Origin: Cladopsammia gracilis
Taxonomy: Eukaryota; Cnidaria; Anthozoa; Scleractinia; Dendrophylliidae
Assembly: GCA_022457155.1 (NCBI GenBank)
Contig: JAJGOT010000501.1
Span: 62,001-126,000 of the forward strand
Length of the DNA: 64,000 bases
Reading direction: 5' to 3'
Below the pieces are notes generated by a model, which saw only the letters and a list, made by a program, of their open reading frames with translations, was not told where the DNA came from and ran no database searches. How positions within the stretch are numbered: the first letter of the stretch is position 1; each line of letters starts with the position of its first letter. Positions 35,079-46,830 of the stretch are shown in pieces. The translations under genes and the position numbers were made by a program.

Positions 35079-35114
35079 GGCGATATAACTGGCGATATAA
35101 CTGGCGATATAACT
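35079..35114. repeat. 12-bp tandem repeat, three copies
   Basis: GGCGATATAACT is repeated three times without change. Confidence 0.85.
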
Positions 35115-35503
35115 GGTGGAAATAAGCTAACCGAAATTTTGCTATTTCGGTGGGTGACAGTGTCCCTTTAAAGGAAACTATATGAAAGCTGATACGGTTT
35201 GATCTTCTCGGTTCTTCTAACTGAATATTTCAGCGGCAGAAACATTCAGGGAAAGGAATCCTAGTATTGATGAAATCCTTGTAATGAAATAAGTAATGAA
35301 AGGATTACTAGCTGCTTTCTCCCTTCCAAAAATATTAACAACAACAACAACGACAACAACAACAACGATTTATTCTTTGTACAACAATACAAGATTTGGG
35401 TGGTTTGGTTTGCCCTGCAAATAGCTGGAAAGCTAATCGTGGCGGGGCAAAACAAGTATATGAATAACACAAATTATCTAATAAGATCAAAAACCTTATC
35501 ACC

Positions 35504-35810
35504 CTATTACTATTACTATTACTATTACTATTACTATTACTATTACTATTACTATTACTATTACTATTACTATTACTATTACTATTACTATTACTATTAC
35601 TATTACTATTACTATTACTATTACTATTACTATTACTATTACTATTACTATTACTATTACTATTACTATTACTATTACTATTACTATTACTATTACTATT
35701 ACTATTACTATTACTATTACTATTACTATTACTATTACTATTACTATTACTATTACTATTACTATTACTATTACTATTACTATTACTATTACTATTACTA
35801 TTACTATTAC
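35504..35810. repeat. hexanucleotide microsatellite (TATTAC)n, about 51 copies
   Basis: About 307 bp of uninterrupted TATTAC units. Because the unit is two codons, every frame is open: poly-tyrosine on the + strand and Asn-Ser repeats on the - strand. These are not proteins. A short AAC run lies just left at 35336-35367. Confidence 0.95.
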
Positions 35811-35927
35811 ACCTCCGAATGAAAAAGGCGTTACTGAAATTTTCCAATGTTAGGAAAGTTTGAGGTGACATTTTGCTGATATAAACGGCTAGTTTTCAGT
35901 CTAATTATCAGTTATTTTTCAGATGAC

Positions 35928-36053
35928 TAAGGCCCAGTTCAAACGTCGAACTTCACATGTGCCGAACCTAATGCAAATTAGCAAGAACAATAGATTTTGC
36001 TAATTTGCATTAGGTTCGGCACATGTGAAGTTCGACGTTTGAACTGGGCCTTA
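35928..36053. mobile_element. near-perfect 126-bp palindrome (Harbinger-like MITE)
   Basis: TAAGGCCCAGTTCAAACGTC is inverted against GACGTTTGAACTGGGCCTTA, and the match continues to the centre (GCAAATTAGCAA, TTGCTAATTTGC) with a loop of about 12 bases. The AAGGCC end links it to the other AGGCC elements in the window. No coding capacity. Confidence 0.85.
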
Positions 36054-36086
36054 GGCCTTCCGAACAGCTTTTCACCGAAACAATAT

Positions 36087-36270
36087 GCCATTTGCACGAT
36101 GACGTCATTTGACTACTACTACCAGAATCCTTCAGTTTTTTGTTTTTAGTGCAAATTAGGGCTATTGTTATTTAAACCGCACTGGGATTACAAAATTTAA
36201 ATAAGAAAGGAAAAACGAAATGAATTCTGGTAGTTGTAGTCAAATGATGCCATCGTGCAAATGGCCTATT
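36087..36270. mobile_element. 186-bp MITE with CRE-containing ends, copy 2
   Basis: Almost identical to 33251-33438, including the interior TGCAAATTAGGGCTATTG. The left end has changed (ATGCC for AGGCC) and the right arm has ATGATGCCATCG where copy 1 has ATGACGTCATCG. Confidence 0.85.
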
Positions 36271-36836
36271 CGTAGGTTGCTTCTGTGGATGGGCGCGTGG
36301 GAATCTCAGTTAAAAATTTAACTGTTATATCAGTTATTTTTTCCTCATTTCTCAGATATCAGTCAAAAATGCAGCAACTGGCAGTTAATATTTTGGCCAA
36401 TTCTCAAGGATCATTTAAACTCTTCCTGGACCCTACGACTCTTCAACTCGCAGCTACTTATATCAGGACCCAAAGGACGGAATTACACCAATGCGGACTG
36501 GGAACGATGGAGCTGTAAGGGTGAACTTTCCAAATAATCAATATGCAGATACGCTCTGGTCTTGAGTTGCAACGCAATGCCAATGAAGCCTGTTTAGTAT
36601 AAATCGTTAAAGCAACGTCAATTAAAAGCAAATATTTACAGGGATGATTTTAACAGCTCTTACTCATTCTAGTCCCCAGACCACCTGGTCATCTTAGCCG
36701 CTAAAACTAAGAGGGACAGTCGGCTCTGGGACGACAATAATCTCTTATTGCACTGCTAAGCTATTGTAATTAAAATGAACATGTACCAAACAAAAAATGA
36801 TCTCTGGTCTGAACGAGCTATTACGTCTGAGTTTCA

Positions 36837-37416
36837 AGGCCGGCACACACTAGAGGACATGTTGCGGGGACATGAAGCGGGGACATGTTGCAGCGACAGT
36901 TTTCCTCGTATGACATCCCTGTTTTTGCGAAAAAGTTATGTTGCGGGGACACAATTTTGTCCCCGCAACATGTTGCACGAAATTCAGCTGGTTTGAATTC
37001 GTGCGTCATGACGCGGGGACAAAATGCCCCCCATTTCGATGTCGCATCGTGTGCACTGCTCTTGCAAACTGTCCCCGCTACAAAATACGTGAAGTAGGCT
37101 TCTTTTTCTTTTCTTCTTTTCAGCCACTTGCGTATCCATCGTTTTCGGTTAACATAATTAAACATTTCTTCATCTAGTAATATCATTGACAGTAGTAGAA
37201 GCTTCTTTTTCCTAACCACAGAGTCCGCCGTCTTTCTTTGCTCGTATACTAGTTCACAGGCGCCCTTAGTGATTTCTGTGATTTTTATACCTGAATCGGC
37301 TTTGTGTGCACCAGCTTGCGTACTGTCCCTGCAACATGCGCCAGTATGCTGTGCACACGAAGGGGTTTGTCCCCGTTTCATGTCCCTGCAACATGTCCCC
37401 TAGTGTGTGCCGGCCT
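36837..37416. mobile_element. Harbinger-like MITE with TCA target duplication
   Basis: The ends AGGCCGGCACACACTAGAGG and CCCCTAGTGTGTGCCGGCCT are inverted, with TCA immediately outside each. The word GGGGACA(T/A) or its inverse is repeated many times, including the palindrome TTGCGGGGACA to TGTCCCCGCAA. Long frames here are repeat artefacts. Confidence 0.8.
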
Positions 37417-37419
37417 TCA

Positions 37420-38710
37420 GTTCCGTCGAACCAAGTGGCGAGGCTTAAGTCAGGCACGGTAACAGGCAATCCACACGTCCGAAAAAAACTAAAAATTGGG
37501 GTCAGTAAAGTCATTATTGTTATCTTCAATTTAATTGTAAAACAAACATTCAACCCAATGTTATGTTATGTAATGATCGTTGAAGGGGGTCTATTACTTC
37601 AAGCATTTCATTTAGACTCCTCATCACTTTTGATTTTAGAGCTTGTTGTTGAGAATATTTATATTATTTATTGTATTAAGTAGTGATGGAAGTAATAAAG
37701 TTGAAGCATTGAAATTGAAGTTGTCTCTCGACGAGGTGCAGACGAAAAATTCTTATTACAAAATTATAAAAACAAAACGTATCAATTTTTTCCAGAGCTT
37801 CTTTCTTAAGACAGCGAACTCCTCAGTATAGTTGTAGTATGCAGCAACTGCATACTACAACTATTTTCAAATATATAACGTTAGGAGAATTCAAACTGAA
37901 AATAATCACGGTCTGAGGATTGACAAGCTTAAAGTTTCCTTAATCGAAGACTTCTTTTACAACAATTTGAGATCTTTGAATAGAAATCCACAAAACTTGC
38001 GTGCTTAGTAAAATATAGGTTAATGCACCCACAAAAAAAAACACTTTGAACAGTTGCTGACAATTCGGTATATACACATAGCTAAAGAGTAAAAAACATG
38101 GCAAGGCCTTTCTGCATGTTATGCCGGCGTTTTTTGTTTTGGTGGGCGAGAGCTTAAGTCTACAATTAAGAACTACACTATAATTCAGAACTACACTAAC
38201 CCGGACGATGACACTCGATAAACTAATTGGTTTAGTGTTTGGCGAAATGTTAGTTAGTTAAACAGGAAAACCTGACAAGAAAAAGCTCTTGTCAAACCGT
38301 GAAATTTCCTAGGGATTTGCTTAGTGCTGATCCTAATGACGGCTGCGTAATTTACTAGGCTCGAATCAAGCCAGAAGGATTCTTTGTGCGTTCATACTCT
38401 TACAGCACTTATCTGACTTTTATTCACATGGAAGCTCTTCGTGGAAATGCTTTCCATCATTACACACAAGCGAGTAAACCGGCGTGATAACAAACACTTG
38501 CTTGATCATGTGCGCCATGTTTATAAGGTATAATAATATAATATTTATCGTACTCTATAAGCTAATTTAATTGCATCTTATGGTGTCCATGTGTAAACTG
38601 CTTTTTGCTTCAGAGAATCTCTTCCACGCCTTTCTGGTTAAATGTAAACATGTCTTCATAAAAACAACTGATTGTTTCCTTAAGGCCATAACTCGACTGG
38701 TACCATCAAT
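37420..38710. other. no supported gene
   Basis: AT-rich sequence. A 35-bp palindrome, ATAGTTGTAGTATGCAG to CTGCATACTACAACTAT, lies at about 37829-37863. The phrase AGGAAAACCTGACAAGAAAA near 38270 recurs at 38810, so a short dispersed repeat is present. Confidence 0.45.
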
Positions 38711-40113
38711 TGTTTTCAGGTGGTCATATTCTTCAAGTAAATTTCACCAATGACATTCGCTGCGCGTCCCAATCCATGCCAAAAATACATCTGAACTGCC
38801 AGTTGTTAAACAGGAAAACCTGTCAAGAAAAAGCACTTGTCAAACCTTAAATTTTCCTTGGTATTTCCTTAGTGCTGATCCTAATGGCTACTGCGTAAGT
38901 TACCACTCGCATATAAAGAGTGGGACAGCAACAGGTACTATAGGCAGATAATATTTTCCAAGACGTTTCTTCAGTCGTTGACCCGGGGAGTTGTTCAAAA
39001 TAATAATTCGATCCAGCCCAGTTTTGTGGATTAAATTGTTCTTCGAAGCCACCGTAGATCCTTTTTGATCATAAAGAAAACGAGTTTCTGTATCTTCTTA
39101 ACCTTTTGCTTGAATTTCATTTTAACGTAATTTAGACTTGTTCTACACCACCAACAGTAGATTGAGAAGAGTTCATTGGAGTCTTGCTCAAGGAGGAGAT
39201 TTCAATTTCGTTTGTTTCTTCTTTCATGAATTTCAATTGCTTTGAAGATTTTCTCATAGGCAAACCGCATACGGATATGACGTTACAAGGATGGAACTAT
39301 ATTTAGGTGTTTTCGAGTTTTGCCTGACCAATCCGATTTAGAGACCAACATTGCATGATCGACATAAACGGGTTTTATAATGACGTCACTGACTTTAAAA
39401 ACATCTTATTCTTTTTTCAACTGTCAAATATGTGTTGGTATATAAAACACCGTCCCTTCCAGCACACGCGGAAAAAAAAAACATTTCTGAAAAGTTCATT
39501 CAAGGTAGAGATTGAGTGTTTGATTTGAAAAACAGATGGAAATATGAAATTTTGTTTGTCTTAGAGTCGTCTGTATAAATTTCATAACCATTGATTGTAT
39601 TAAAATTATCGGTGATCCTTGGCATCAACAGAAATGTTTTTACAAACTTAGCGAAATATTTGAAGCCTTCATAAAGCAAACCTTACATTTTTCCCGCAAC
39701 AAAATAAAAATTCCATAAACGATTATGCTTCCCTTATGTTACATTTCGCTTGAAAAACTGCTTTAATATACCCTAACTTCGAATTCTTTTTTGAACCGGA
39801 TTTGTTTTTCACGTTTTGATCAATAGATCTGTTTCATCTACGTAACCACTTTGTTTTTCTGGCTTTGAGTGAAATAAATAGCTGCAAACAATCTTTATAC
39901 CAGAATTTCTTTATACGCTTTATGAAGTATCCATCTTTTTACATATATTTCCACTATGTTTTCTACATGGTTAATAAGTATCGATATAATTTAAAACAAA
40001 GTTGTAATGTGGCATTGTACATAGACAAACACCGCTAAACCCATACAAAAGTAACTTACATTATTTCAGGAATGAAAGTGGATTGCAATATCGACAATGC
40101 TAGAATGCTAATA

Positions 40114-40359
40114 TCAAGTTCGCTTTGATTTTTTTTCCAGTTCGCATAAATTTGATGATATTTGGCAGTATTCCTTAATATTGAGAAACTGTAGACCATG
40201 TAATACATTTAAAACCAGATTTTCACCTATTTCTGGTATGATTTCCAAATGCTTACAAAGCATCGACATAATATGAAACAAGACTGCAATTTGGTATTGA
40301 AAACACTCCGAAACAACACTAGACAAACGATTGTTAGAAGAGATCAGAGATATTTCCAA
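40114..40359 (-). pseudogene. relic C-terminal segment of the multipass membrane protein family
   Basis: The - strand reads GLQFLNIKEYCQ, similar to the GQFPNIKDYCEM near the end of the intact protein 150-400 bases upstream. The same relic lies downstream of paralogue 2 (GLQFLNIKEYCEMQ near 48170-48250), where a one-base indel breaks the frame. It looks like a decayed duplicate of the last coding segment; a weak match, so uncertain. Confidence 0.35.
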
Positions 40360-40495
40360 TAGAAAATTTCTCTCTCATGATCATTCTTTTCCAGTTTGGC
40401 AGAAATTTCTTGACAACGCGGAATTTCTGCACGAAAATGTTAGTTTAATGTTAGTTTGAGTAGAGACTACCGAGGGCCAATAACTTCTTTTTAAG

Positions 40496-42118
40496 CTACG
40501 GATGACTGAATGGCATTTCACAATAGTCTTTAATGTTGGGGAATTGTCCCTGTATAGGTATCAACAGACTTGAGCTTGTCCAAACAGCTATCGGAACTGC
40601 GCTTATTATCGCAACCATTAAGTGTCTTTTCCACTGTCTTCTCCATACAGCAATGACGGGCCTATTCTGATAGTGTGTCTCAACAGCAAAGGACATTCCG
40701 GAGAAAAACCACTCAATCGATATTGGAACTGCTGTTGTGATCGCCAATGACGTTATTATTTCAAGAGGTGTTTTGTTGTCAGTGTAAAAATATTCATGCA
40801 AATGCAGGAATCCATTCACGGAAATAATGGCACTTGACTCATACAGCATGCTCATTATAGCGATATCAGTTGCAAATCTTTCACGACGAGGAGAGCGAAA
40901 GTTTCCCCAGAGAACTCGTCTTCTTTCATAAAGCTGATGATATATATAATCTATCAAGACTACTGTACTCCGCTCTATTACTTCTGCAATTCCATGGATT
41001 ATTCCGATCAAAGCAACTAACTTTAAACTGCTAAGATCTACTTGCAAAAGTCTTAACATCACAGCCGAACCATAATATAGCGGGACAAGTAACACGAATG
41101 ATGTTCCTGGATGACTTATTCTCCACAACCGTTGAATACAAAGACGCGAGATGCCTTTCAAAACAACAGAGATCAGAGGAGTAAATATCGCAATACAGAT
41201 TTTACCAGCTTCTTCCTGTTTGTTGTACGCTGGGTAAATAAAATTAGCAATAAGTATTCCCATAATGATAGTGAAAGCACAAGAAACTATCATCAAAAGG
41301 AACACCCTCAGTTTCTTCACTCCATTGCAGCTTGAAAAATGTCTGGCGATGATCCAAGATTGTACACAGATCCCTAAAGTAAACATGGAATTCTCAGGGA
41401 TTTTTAGTACTGGTGTCCATATCGAGAAATAAATGCCAAATCCTTGAAGAGCTAAACGATAAATCCAATTCAGAACATAAAAAAGAAATGATATCAGGAA
41501 AAGAATTCGCTTTAATCCCTTGATTTGAAACGGCCGAAAAAAGTACAGAATGTTGAGGAAAAACCAAACGTGACTAAACACCAAGGTAATAACATCGCAA
41601 ATGGTTTTAGACCATTGTATTTTGATTGGGACTGCGGATTGCTTCGGACGAGCCAGGCAAACTAATATGGTTTGATAGATCACGTAGTAGACAAGAATTG
41701 AAATAATTCCTATTATGGTTGCACTCAAGACAGAAATTAAAAACCCAAAGGATAGTGATCTCCAAACTGTATGTTTAAGCGATGGTCTAAACCTCTTCCA
41801 AGCCATTGCTCTATCTTCCGTTTCTTCCAGTGTATCTTCGCTGTACATGCCCTCTGGCGAGCACGCGTTTATAAGTCTTGCTTGAACATTGTTATAGGCC
41901 ACGTTCCCAGCACTTGTGACTTCTCTGTCGCTGTATTCTTGGTAAATTAACTCGTCAACAGGATGGTAGTTCCACTCCAAGCCTGTACTTTCTAGAGGAC
42001 TGAAACCGAACGACTCTGAATTAAACTCTGCTTCGTTGGGGTTGAAATGTTCAGCCACGCTGCGCGTCAAGCCAACAATTATGCTACCCCACACTTCAAC
42101 AAGAGCACTTCCAATCAT
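40496..42118 (-). CDS. multipass membrane protein of unknown family, paralogue 1
   Basis: A 540-residue single-exon frame. Residues 1-115 are soluble and acidic (LEETEDRA near 97-104). They are followed by about ten hydrophobic segments: roughly 122-153, 172-196, 202-222, 240-260, 270-297, 305-325, 340-358, 365-386, 415-437, 452-478 and 500-522 can be drawn. Between the later ones lies a conserved basic loop, NFRSPRRERFATDIAIM (406-422). The end is PFSHP. The ATG is chosen because MIGS is conserved at the same place in all three paralogues, although the frame is open further upstream. I do not recognise the family and no enzyme motif is visible; transport or receptor roles would be guesses. 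Confidence 0.8.
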   Translation of the reverse strand: MIGSALVEVWGSIIVGLTRSVAEHFNPNEAEFNSESFGFSPLESTGLEWNYHPVDELIYQEYSDREVTSAGNVAYNNVQARLINACSPEGMYSEDTLEETEDRAMAWKRFRPSLKHTVWRSLSFGFLISVLSATIIGIISILVYYVIYQTILVCLARPKQSAVPIKIQWSKTICDVITLVFSHVWFFLNILYFFRPFQIKGLKRILFLISFLFYVLNWIYRLALQGFGIYFSIWTPVLKIPENSMFTLGICVQSWIIARHFSSCNGVKKLRVFLLMIVSCAFTIIMGILIANFIYPAYNKQEEAGKICIAIFTPLISVVLKGISRLCIQRLWRISHPGTSFVLLVPLYYGSAVMLRLLQVDLSSLKLVALIGIIHGIAEVIERSTVVLIDYIYHQLYERRRVLWGNFRSPRRERFATDIAIMSMLYESSAIISVNGFLHLHEYFYTDNKTPLEIITSLAITTAVPISIEWFFSGMSFAVETHYQNRPVIAVWRRQWKRHLMVAIISAVPIAVWTSSSLLIPIQGQFPNIKDYCEMPFSHP

Positions 42119-42943
42119 TCTTAATGACGAAATTGTTCCAAATAACAGCCTAAAGTGTCTTGCGACAGCATCCTCTAGCGAGGTTTGTCTTCAGTGGAAA
42201 CTTTATGCTAATCCAGTGTCTGCTAATTGTTGGGATCCTTTGGGGCTACTGATAATGTAAAGAACACAGCAATAGTTAAATGCTAGAATATGTTATTTCG
42301 CTTTCAATCTTTAAGCCATGGTTTGAGCAACCTGACAGCAGTCTGGAAAATTGTGGTCAAGCCAACCAAGCCTACCCAGCATTTCAGGCACCGGCAATTA
42401 AAAAATATACGAAGTTGATCACACAACTTCCGGCTTGAAACCATCCGATAGTGATGTAATCAATATAGATAATAGATATATATATAGCGATTTCTTAAAC
42501 TACCGAGTAAGAAAAGGCAAGTTAAAACGTACGAATCAACACGCTTTTGAGGTAAAAATTCTACCACACAGTACAACACAACGTTTTTAATTATTTTACT
42601 GTTTGAGCAGTGCAACCCCAGCCTGGTGGTTTTCTGTACAAATTGCGGTCTAGCCCTCCAAACAATCAAGGATTTCAGTCACTGGCGTCACAGGGGCACT
42701 TGTTAAACTTGTTAACTTGTTTTTAGATTCTCTTCGTAAAGCCATCCGGCGTAACCAATATAGTTAATATAGTAACTGCGTGAACTACCGAGTATGAAAA
42801 AGGAAGCGAAGACGCACGAAACAACCCGAAAGATTAGATTTAATAGTTTGGTAAATATGGTTGTTTACCATTTAATCGGTACAAATCGGTTGGTCGAACA
42901 TAGCGGTAAATGATACAAATAAATGATGAGCCACGTAGCACTG

Positions 42944-43237
42944 TGGGCGGCACGGTGGTCTAGTGGTTAGCGCGTCGGACTTTCAACCTGAAGGTCGGTG
43001 GTTCGAGCCTGGTCTCTGCCGTCGCGTTGTTTCCTTAGACAAGAAACTTTACTCCACACTGTCTCTCTCCACCCAGGTGTATAAATGGGTACCGGCGACA
43101 AAATGCTGGGGGTAACCCTGCGATGGACTAGCATCCCATCCAGGGGGGAGTAGCAATATTCCTAGTTGCTTCATGCTATGGAAACCGGGTTAAGCTCCGG
43201 CCGTGTGGGCCATCGTGGCCCGAGTGCGACTTTACCT
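42944..43237 (+). mobile_element. tRNA-Glu-derived SINE with 11-bp target duplication
   Basis: The head GGCGGCACGGTGGTCTAGTG, the anticodon-loop CTTTCAA (TTC, as in tRNA-Glu) and the B-box GGTTCGAGCCT form a tRNA-like start. A body follows with AAATGGGTACCGGCGACAAA and GATGGACTAGCATCCCATCC. ACGTAGCACTG flanks both ends exactly (42933-42943 and 43238-43248), showing a fairly recent insertion. Confidence 0.85.
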
Positions 43238-43291
43238 ACGTAGCACTGGTGATACAAACAAGGAAATGAGCGGTAAATGAGCCGCATCAAA

Positions 43292-43864
43292 CAGGGGCAC
43301 CCAACGAATCTGTTCCTCACTTCATCTGTTCCCCAGTAGAATTCTTGCTGGCCGGCAAAAAAATCTGTACATATTTTTTTAATTGCCATTTTTGCGCTGG
43401 TTGACTTGAGAAAGGAGTCGCAAGAACAAACTGTGCTGGCTAACTTGAGCAGATCGAAAAAAGACTGGATCGAAGAAAATCGGAAGACACTTTGGGGCTT
43501 AAAAGGGTTCAGCTTCGTAGTAACAAATTTAAGCAGTACTTAGAGATACCCGAACAGGTTAAGTTCGAGACGGCAGTAAATGTACAAAACAATAAACAAA
43601 AAGCTTCAAATAGTTTTCTACTAGTGTTTCATTAGTTCCCAAGCCCCTTTTGGTAACTTATTATTTTAAATTGTTGGCTGGGAAACAGACATTTTTTTAT
43701 CCAGCTGGCTGGGAATTTCCCTATGTGTTATGCTGGGAAAAAGGAACATATATATTTTTCCCAGCAACGTAGAAGAACACCTGGAAATGCTTTTATATCA
43801 TTTATTTTAACTTATTTGAGTAAAATAATACATTTTACCAAAGATTGTTCGTTGGGTGCCCCTG
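43292..43864. mobile_element. hAT-like non-autonomous element
   Basis: The ends CAGGGGCACCCAACGA and TCGTTGGGTGCCCCTG are perfect 16-bp inverses. ATCAAA lies immediately outside both. CAGGG-starting ends suggest a hAT origin, although six bases is shorter than the usual eight-base hAT duplication. The interior has repeated GGCTGGGAA words and no transposase. Confidence 0.75.
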
Positions 43865-44319
43865 ATCAAAGCCCCAATTGGAAATTTCCATGGGATGTGC
43901 GTGTTCCATTTTCACGGACATTTCCACATGTACGCATAAGAGCCAAATGGCCTGGAAATAGTACCAAGGAGCAAATGGAACGTACATTTTCCGTTTGGAA
44001 TTTTCGACTACCTTTCAAAAAATCCCGTTTTCTCTTGTAATGTTCCATTTGGGAAGACCAAATTAGCCTTACCGTTTACATTCTAACCGAAATTTCCGGA
44101 TTTTTTGGGTAAATGTTAATGATAACTGACGACTAATTGCGAACACAGAGACCAGCTGGTCCTATTGATTATCAAAAAAAACTAAAATTAATTAAAGAGA
44201 ATATAATCATCGCGGTTATAAGCAACTGAGGAATTGTAATTTATTAGAGCCGTCTAAAAAGACACTCAGGCCATGACGAGGCCTGAAATGTTAACAGGTA
44301 TTAATTGCAACTCTTTTAA

Positions 44320-44951
44320 AAGTCAAATGAACCAAAAATTTGAATTTTTTTCTTTATCCATTGAGAGCTATTTAAACGTTAAAGGAAACCATAATAAAGC
44401 ATACTTAGCAACAATTTGCCTTCCTGAGCCTTTAAGTTAGTAACATAGCTAAAAGTACGAAGATTTCCGAAGACTTCACGAAAACGCCGCTTCTGAAATG
44501 GCCGCGCGCTTCACGTGGTAGGATTGGCAAGGATTATGACGTCACTATTGGCAAGCCAACCGTGTTCCCAGTGTCCTCTCTTCTGGCGAATACTGAGTAT
44601 TCTAACTTGTGTGTAAGATTTTCACTGTTTTCGTATTGAAAATGGACAATTGTTGCTGCAGTTTGTCGCAGAACAAAACAACAGTTTTTCGCTCAATCAC
44701 TGACTTTCAACTTCAATCCTTGACTGTTTTGAGGTGGTCAATAGTGACGTTACTATTGGTTTCCGACAATTTCCCGATCGCTCTACGATTATGAAGGCCA
44801 AAAAAGTTTCATTTTTCAACTTCCGATATCTCTACGATGCCAAGTCCAATTAGTTTTAAACTTCAGAATATGTCTATTTGGTCCTCTTTCAACACATTGC
44901 ACTAATATTGGACTAAAAGAAAATATGTCAAATTTTTGGTTCATTTGACCT
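44320..44951. mobile_element. TTAA-flanked non-autonomous element
   Basis: The ends AAGTCAAATGAACCAAAAAT and ATTTTTGGTTCATTTGACCT are inverted with one mismatch, and TTAA borders each end (44316-44319 and 44952-44955). The corresponding place in unit 2 (about 51100) has no insertion. A piggyBac-type origin is inferred from TTAA only. Confidence 0.8.
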
Positions 44952-45327
44952 TTAATTGCTGTATAACTGCGATGATGACCCTGGCTCTCTTATATAATTT
45001 TCTACCGCAGTTCATATGAATTAATTTTCAGATACACATTATCAGACACTGGTATGCATATGGTTATCTGATATTGTTGAATGCGGAAATGATTGCACAA
45101 AAATAGGTTATGTGTCGATTCGCTATCTTTAGCCACCATTGAACACCTTTCAACGATCTAAGATTTTGTTTTCAGTGAAGCTGATCAAGTTTGGCAAATG
45201 GTTAGAACATCCATGGCCAGGTTTGACTGATAATGTTAACTGATAATGTTTAAGAAACCAAATAAAGTTTAAACTATGAAGAAAATGGAGATGATTTAGG
45301 TTAGCTATCTTAAAATATGGCAATATT

Positions 45328-45472
45328 GGGGTGTTTCTTGGTGTTGCGGAAGCCATTGTTAGTTAGCTTTTGTGTTGTGGTGTGGGTATTGTTCAGTGTC
45401 TTTTGAATCTTTTGTTTTACGTCATTTGGTGATCACACCATCCGCAACACCAAGAAACTACCCAATATTGAA
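45328..45472. mobile_element. 145-bp MITE with 7-bp target duplication (copy 2)
   Basis: Ends GGGGTGTTTCTTGGTGTTGC and GCAACACCAAGAAACTACC are inverted; CAATATT flanks both sides. Unit 2 has the empty site ATGGAAATATTGAAGCAG near 51440. Close relative of 22344-22478. Confidence 0.9.
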
Positions 45473-45513
45473 GCAGTGGTCAGCTAGAGTTTATGATTGA
45501 AGTAGCAAGCGTA

Positions 45514-45560
45514 ATAATACAATACAATACAATACAATATAACAAAATACAATACAATAC
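45514..45560. repeat. pentanucleotide (AATAC)n tract
   Basis: AATAC units with two interruptions over 47 bp. Confidence 0.85.
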
Positions 45561-45659
45561 TGTTAATTGTGTCACACGCTTAGCTATAAAAGAGTATGTT
45601 ATCATAGACGCCTTTGAAAAGCTACGACGATAGCAAACCAGCTAGTTTACAGGTAATCC

Positions 45660-46830
45660 ATAATATATATAGATAGGCCAAGCCCAAAAGCGAAGCACTT
45701 TGAACAAGCTTAACTAAGGTGAAACTTAACTAAGGTGAAAGGTTAGAAGCACAAGAATTAAGATTGACAAACAGGCTATTTTCAATTTTAGCAATTCTCA
45801 AAAACAGTATTACCCGACCGTCTGCACAGTACACTTAGACCGTACAAAAGTTCACAAAACAACTTTTCTATCTAGAATAACTAGTATGACTACTTCCCGA
45901 ATAAAATACAGTTTTTGTTTGTCAAAAATTGCCCGAGAAACTGATTTGGAAATCAAAATTGCAAAAATTCACAAACACATTTGCATAAGGCGACGCGAGT
46001 GAAGACAGAAAATCTAAGTTTTGTTTTGTTTACATAAAATCGCTTTTTAATCTATGTAATGAATGAACAAAGACATAAAAACGGACAACACAATCTTCTT
46101 TCGAAAAATTTTATTCAAATCTCCACTAATTTATGTTTAAAAGCAGAACACGTACAATTTATAGCGCATCAAGGCAGAGCTGTCCTCGTTGAAATTCAAG
46201 ATAACAACGCGACTTAATTTGAACGTTTCATAAACATGTCTCCAAACCTTAAGAGAGCACAAAGGAAACGTCAATCAAAAAATCCCATCGAAAAATGTGA
46301 TTTATTTTACCTTTAAAGCACTGGACTGCTTGGAAACTCCGCTTCTTCGGTTGTGAAATCCGTTATAAAAACAAGGCATCTCCCCGCATTGCTCCTGCAT
46401 TGATAAAAACGTAATGAGAGTTCCTCGAAGCAAGATTTTATCCCCGAAAGTTCTTTTTCCACTAAAGCGGCTTCTGAGTATCCCTTAATTAGTATCCCTG
46501 TCTTGAGTAGCAAACTGCGAAAAAATGCAGGGAAGTAACGACTTTACTGCTCTGCTAAACACTGCGAAAGATCCAACTTTTTTAAAACTTTAAAAAGTGT
46601 TTAGCGAGCTGACGGCTGTGTAGCCGCGCGTGTGGCGTCATACGCGCATGTTTTGCGACGTCATACGCGCCCGCGAGTTTGCCTTGTGCGACCGACACGC
46701 TGACACATGTCACGGAGGCGCGCCCGCGAAACATTCCGCTAGCCATGACCATGAAAAATGACGGACATAGGTTCTATGAGTATGGTGCTGCGCAGCCAGG
46801 CCTTCGGCCCGGCAAGTGCTCCGCTAAAAT
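45660..46830 (-). repeat. 1.15-kb local repeat, copy 1 (promoter/first-exon-like)
   Basis: It runs from GCCCAAAAGCGAAGCACTTT-type sequence to GGCAAGTGCTCCGCTAAAA and matches 56010-57160 and, in two pieces, 58180-60530. Its right third (46600-46830) is CpG-rich (CATACGCGCATG, GCGACGTCATACGCGC). On the - strand this is followed by a short frame and then a conserved donor. Confidence 0.7.
46311..46513 (-). promoter_or_regulatory. possible 5' exon upstream of paralogue 1
   Basis: On the - strand, the frame starts MLLKTGILIKGYSEAALVEK and leads to the donor TTTAAAG/GTAAAA at 46311. The same donor is kept in the two other copies (56703 and 60017). Indels between copies 1 and 2 in this stretch are multiples of three, but copy 1 has a TAA just before the donor, so it would act as an untranslated or uORF-bearing exon. 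It lies 4.2 kb upstream of paralogue 1 on the same strand. The link is inferred. Confidence 0.3.

Noticed and set aside
35335..35871. Poly-tyrosine and Asn-Ser repeat open frames
   Set aside because: They are produced entirely by the TATTAC microsatellite, which is open in every frame.
36821..37683. Frames of up to 186 codons on both strands
   Set aside because: They cover the 36837-37416 MITE and change frame identity with its internal repeats; no domain or splice support.
43723..44040. 105-codon + strand frame
   Set aside because: It straddles the right end of the hAT-like element and the flanking repeat, so it cannot be one gene.
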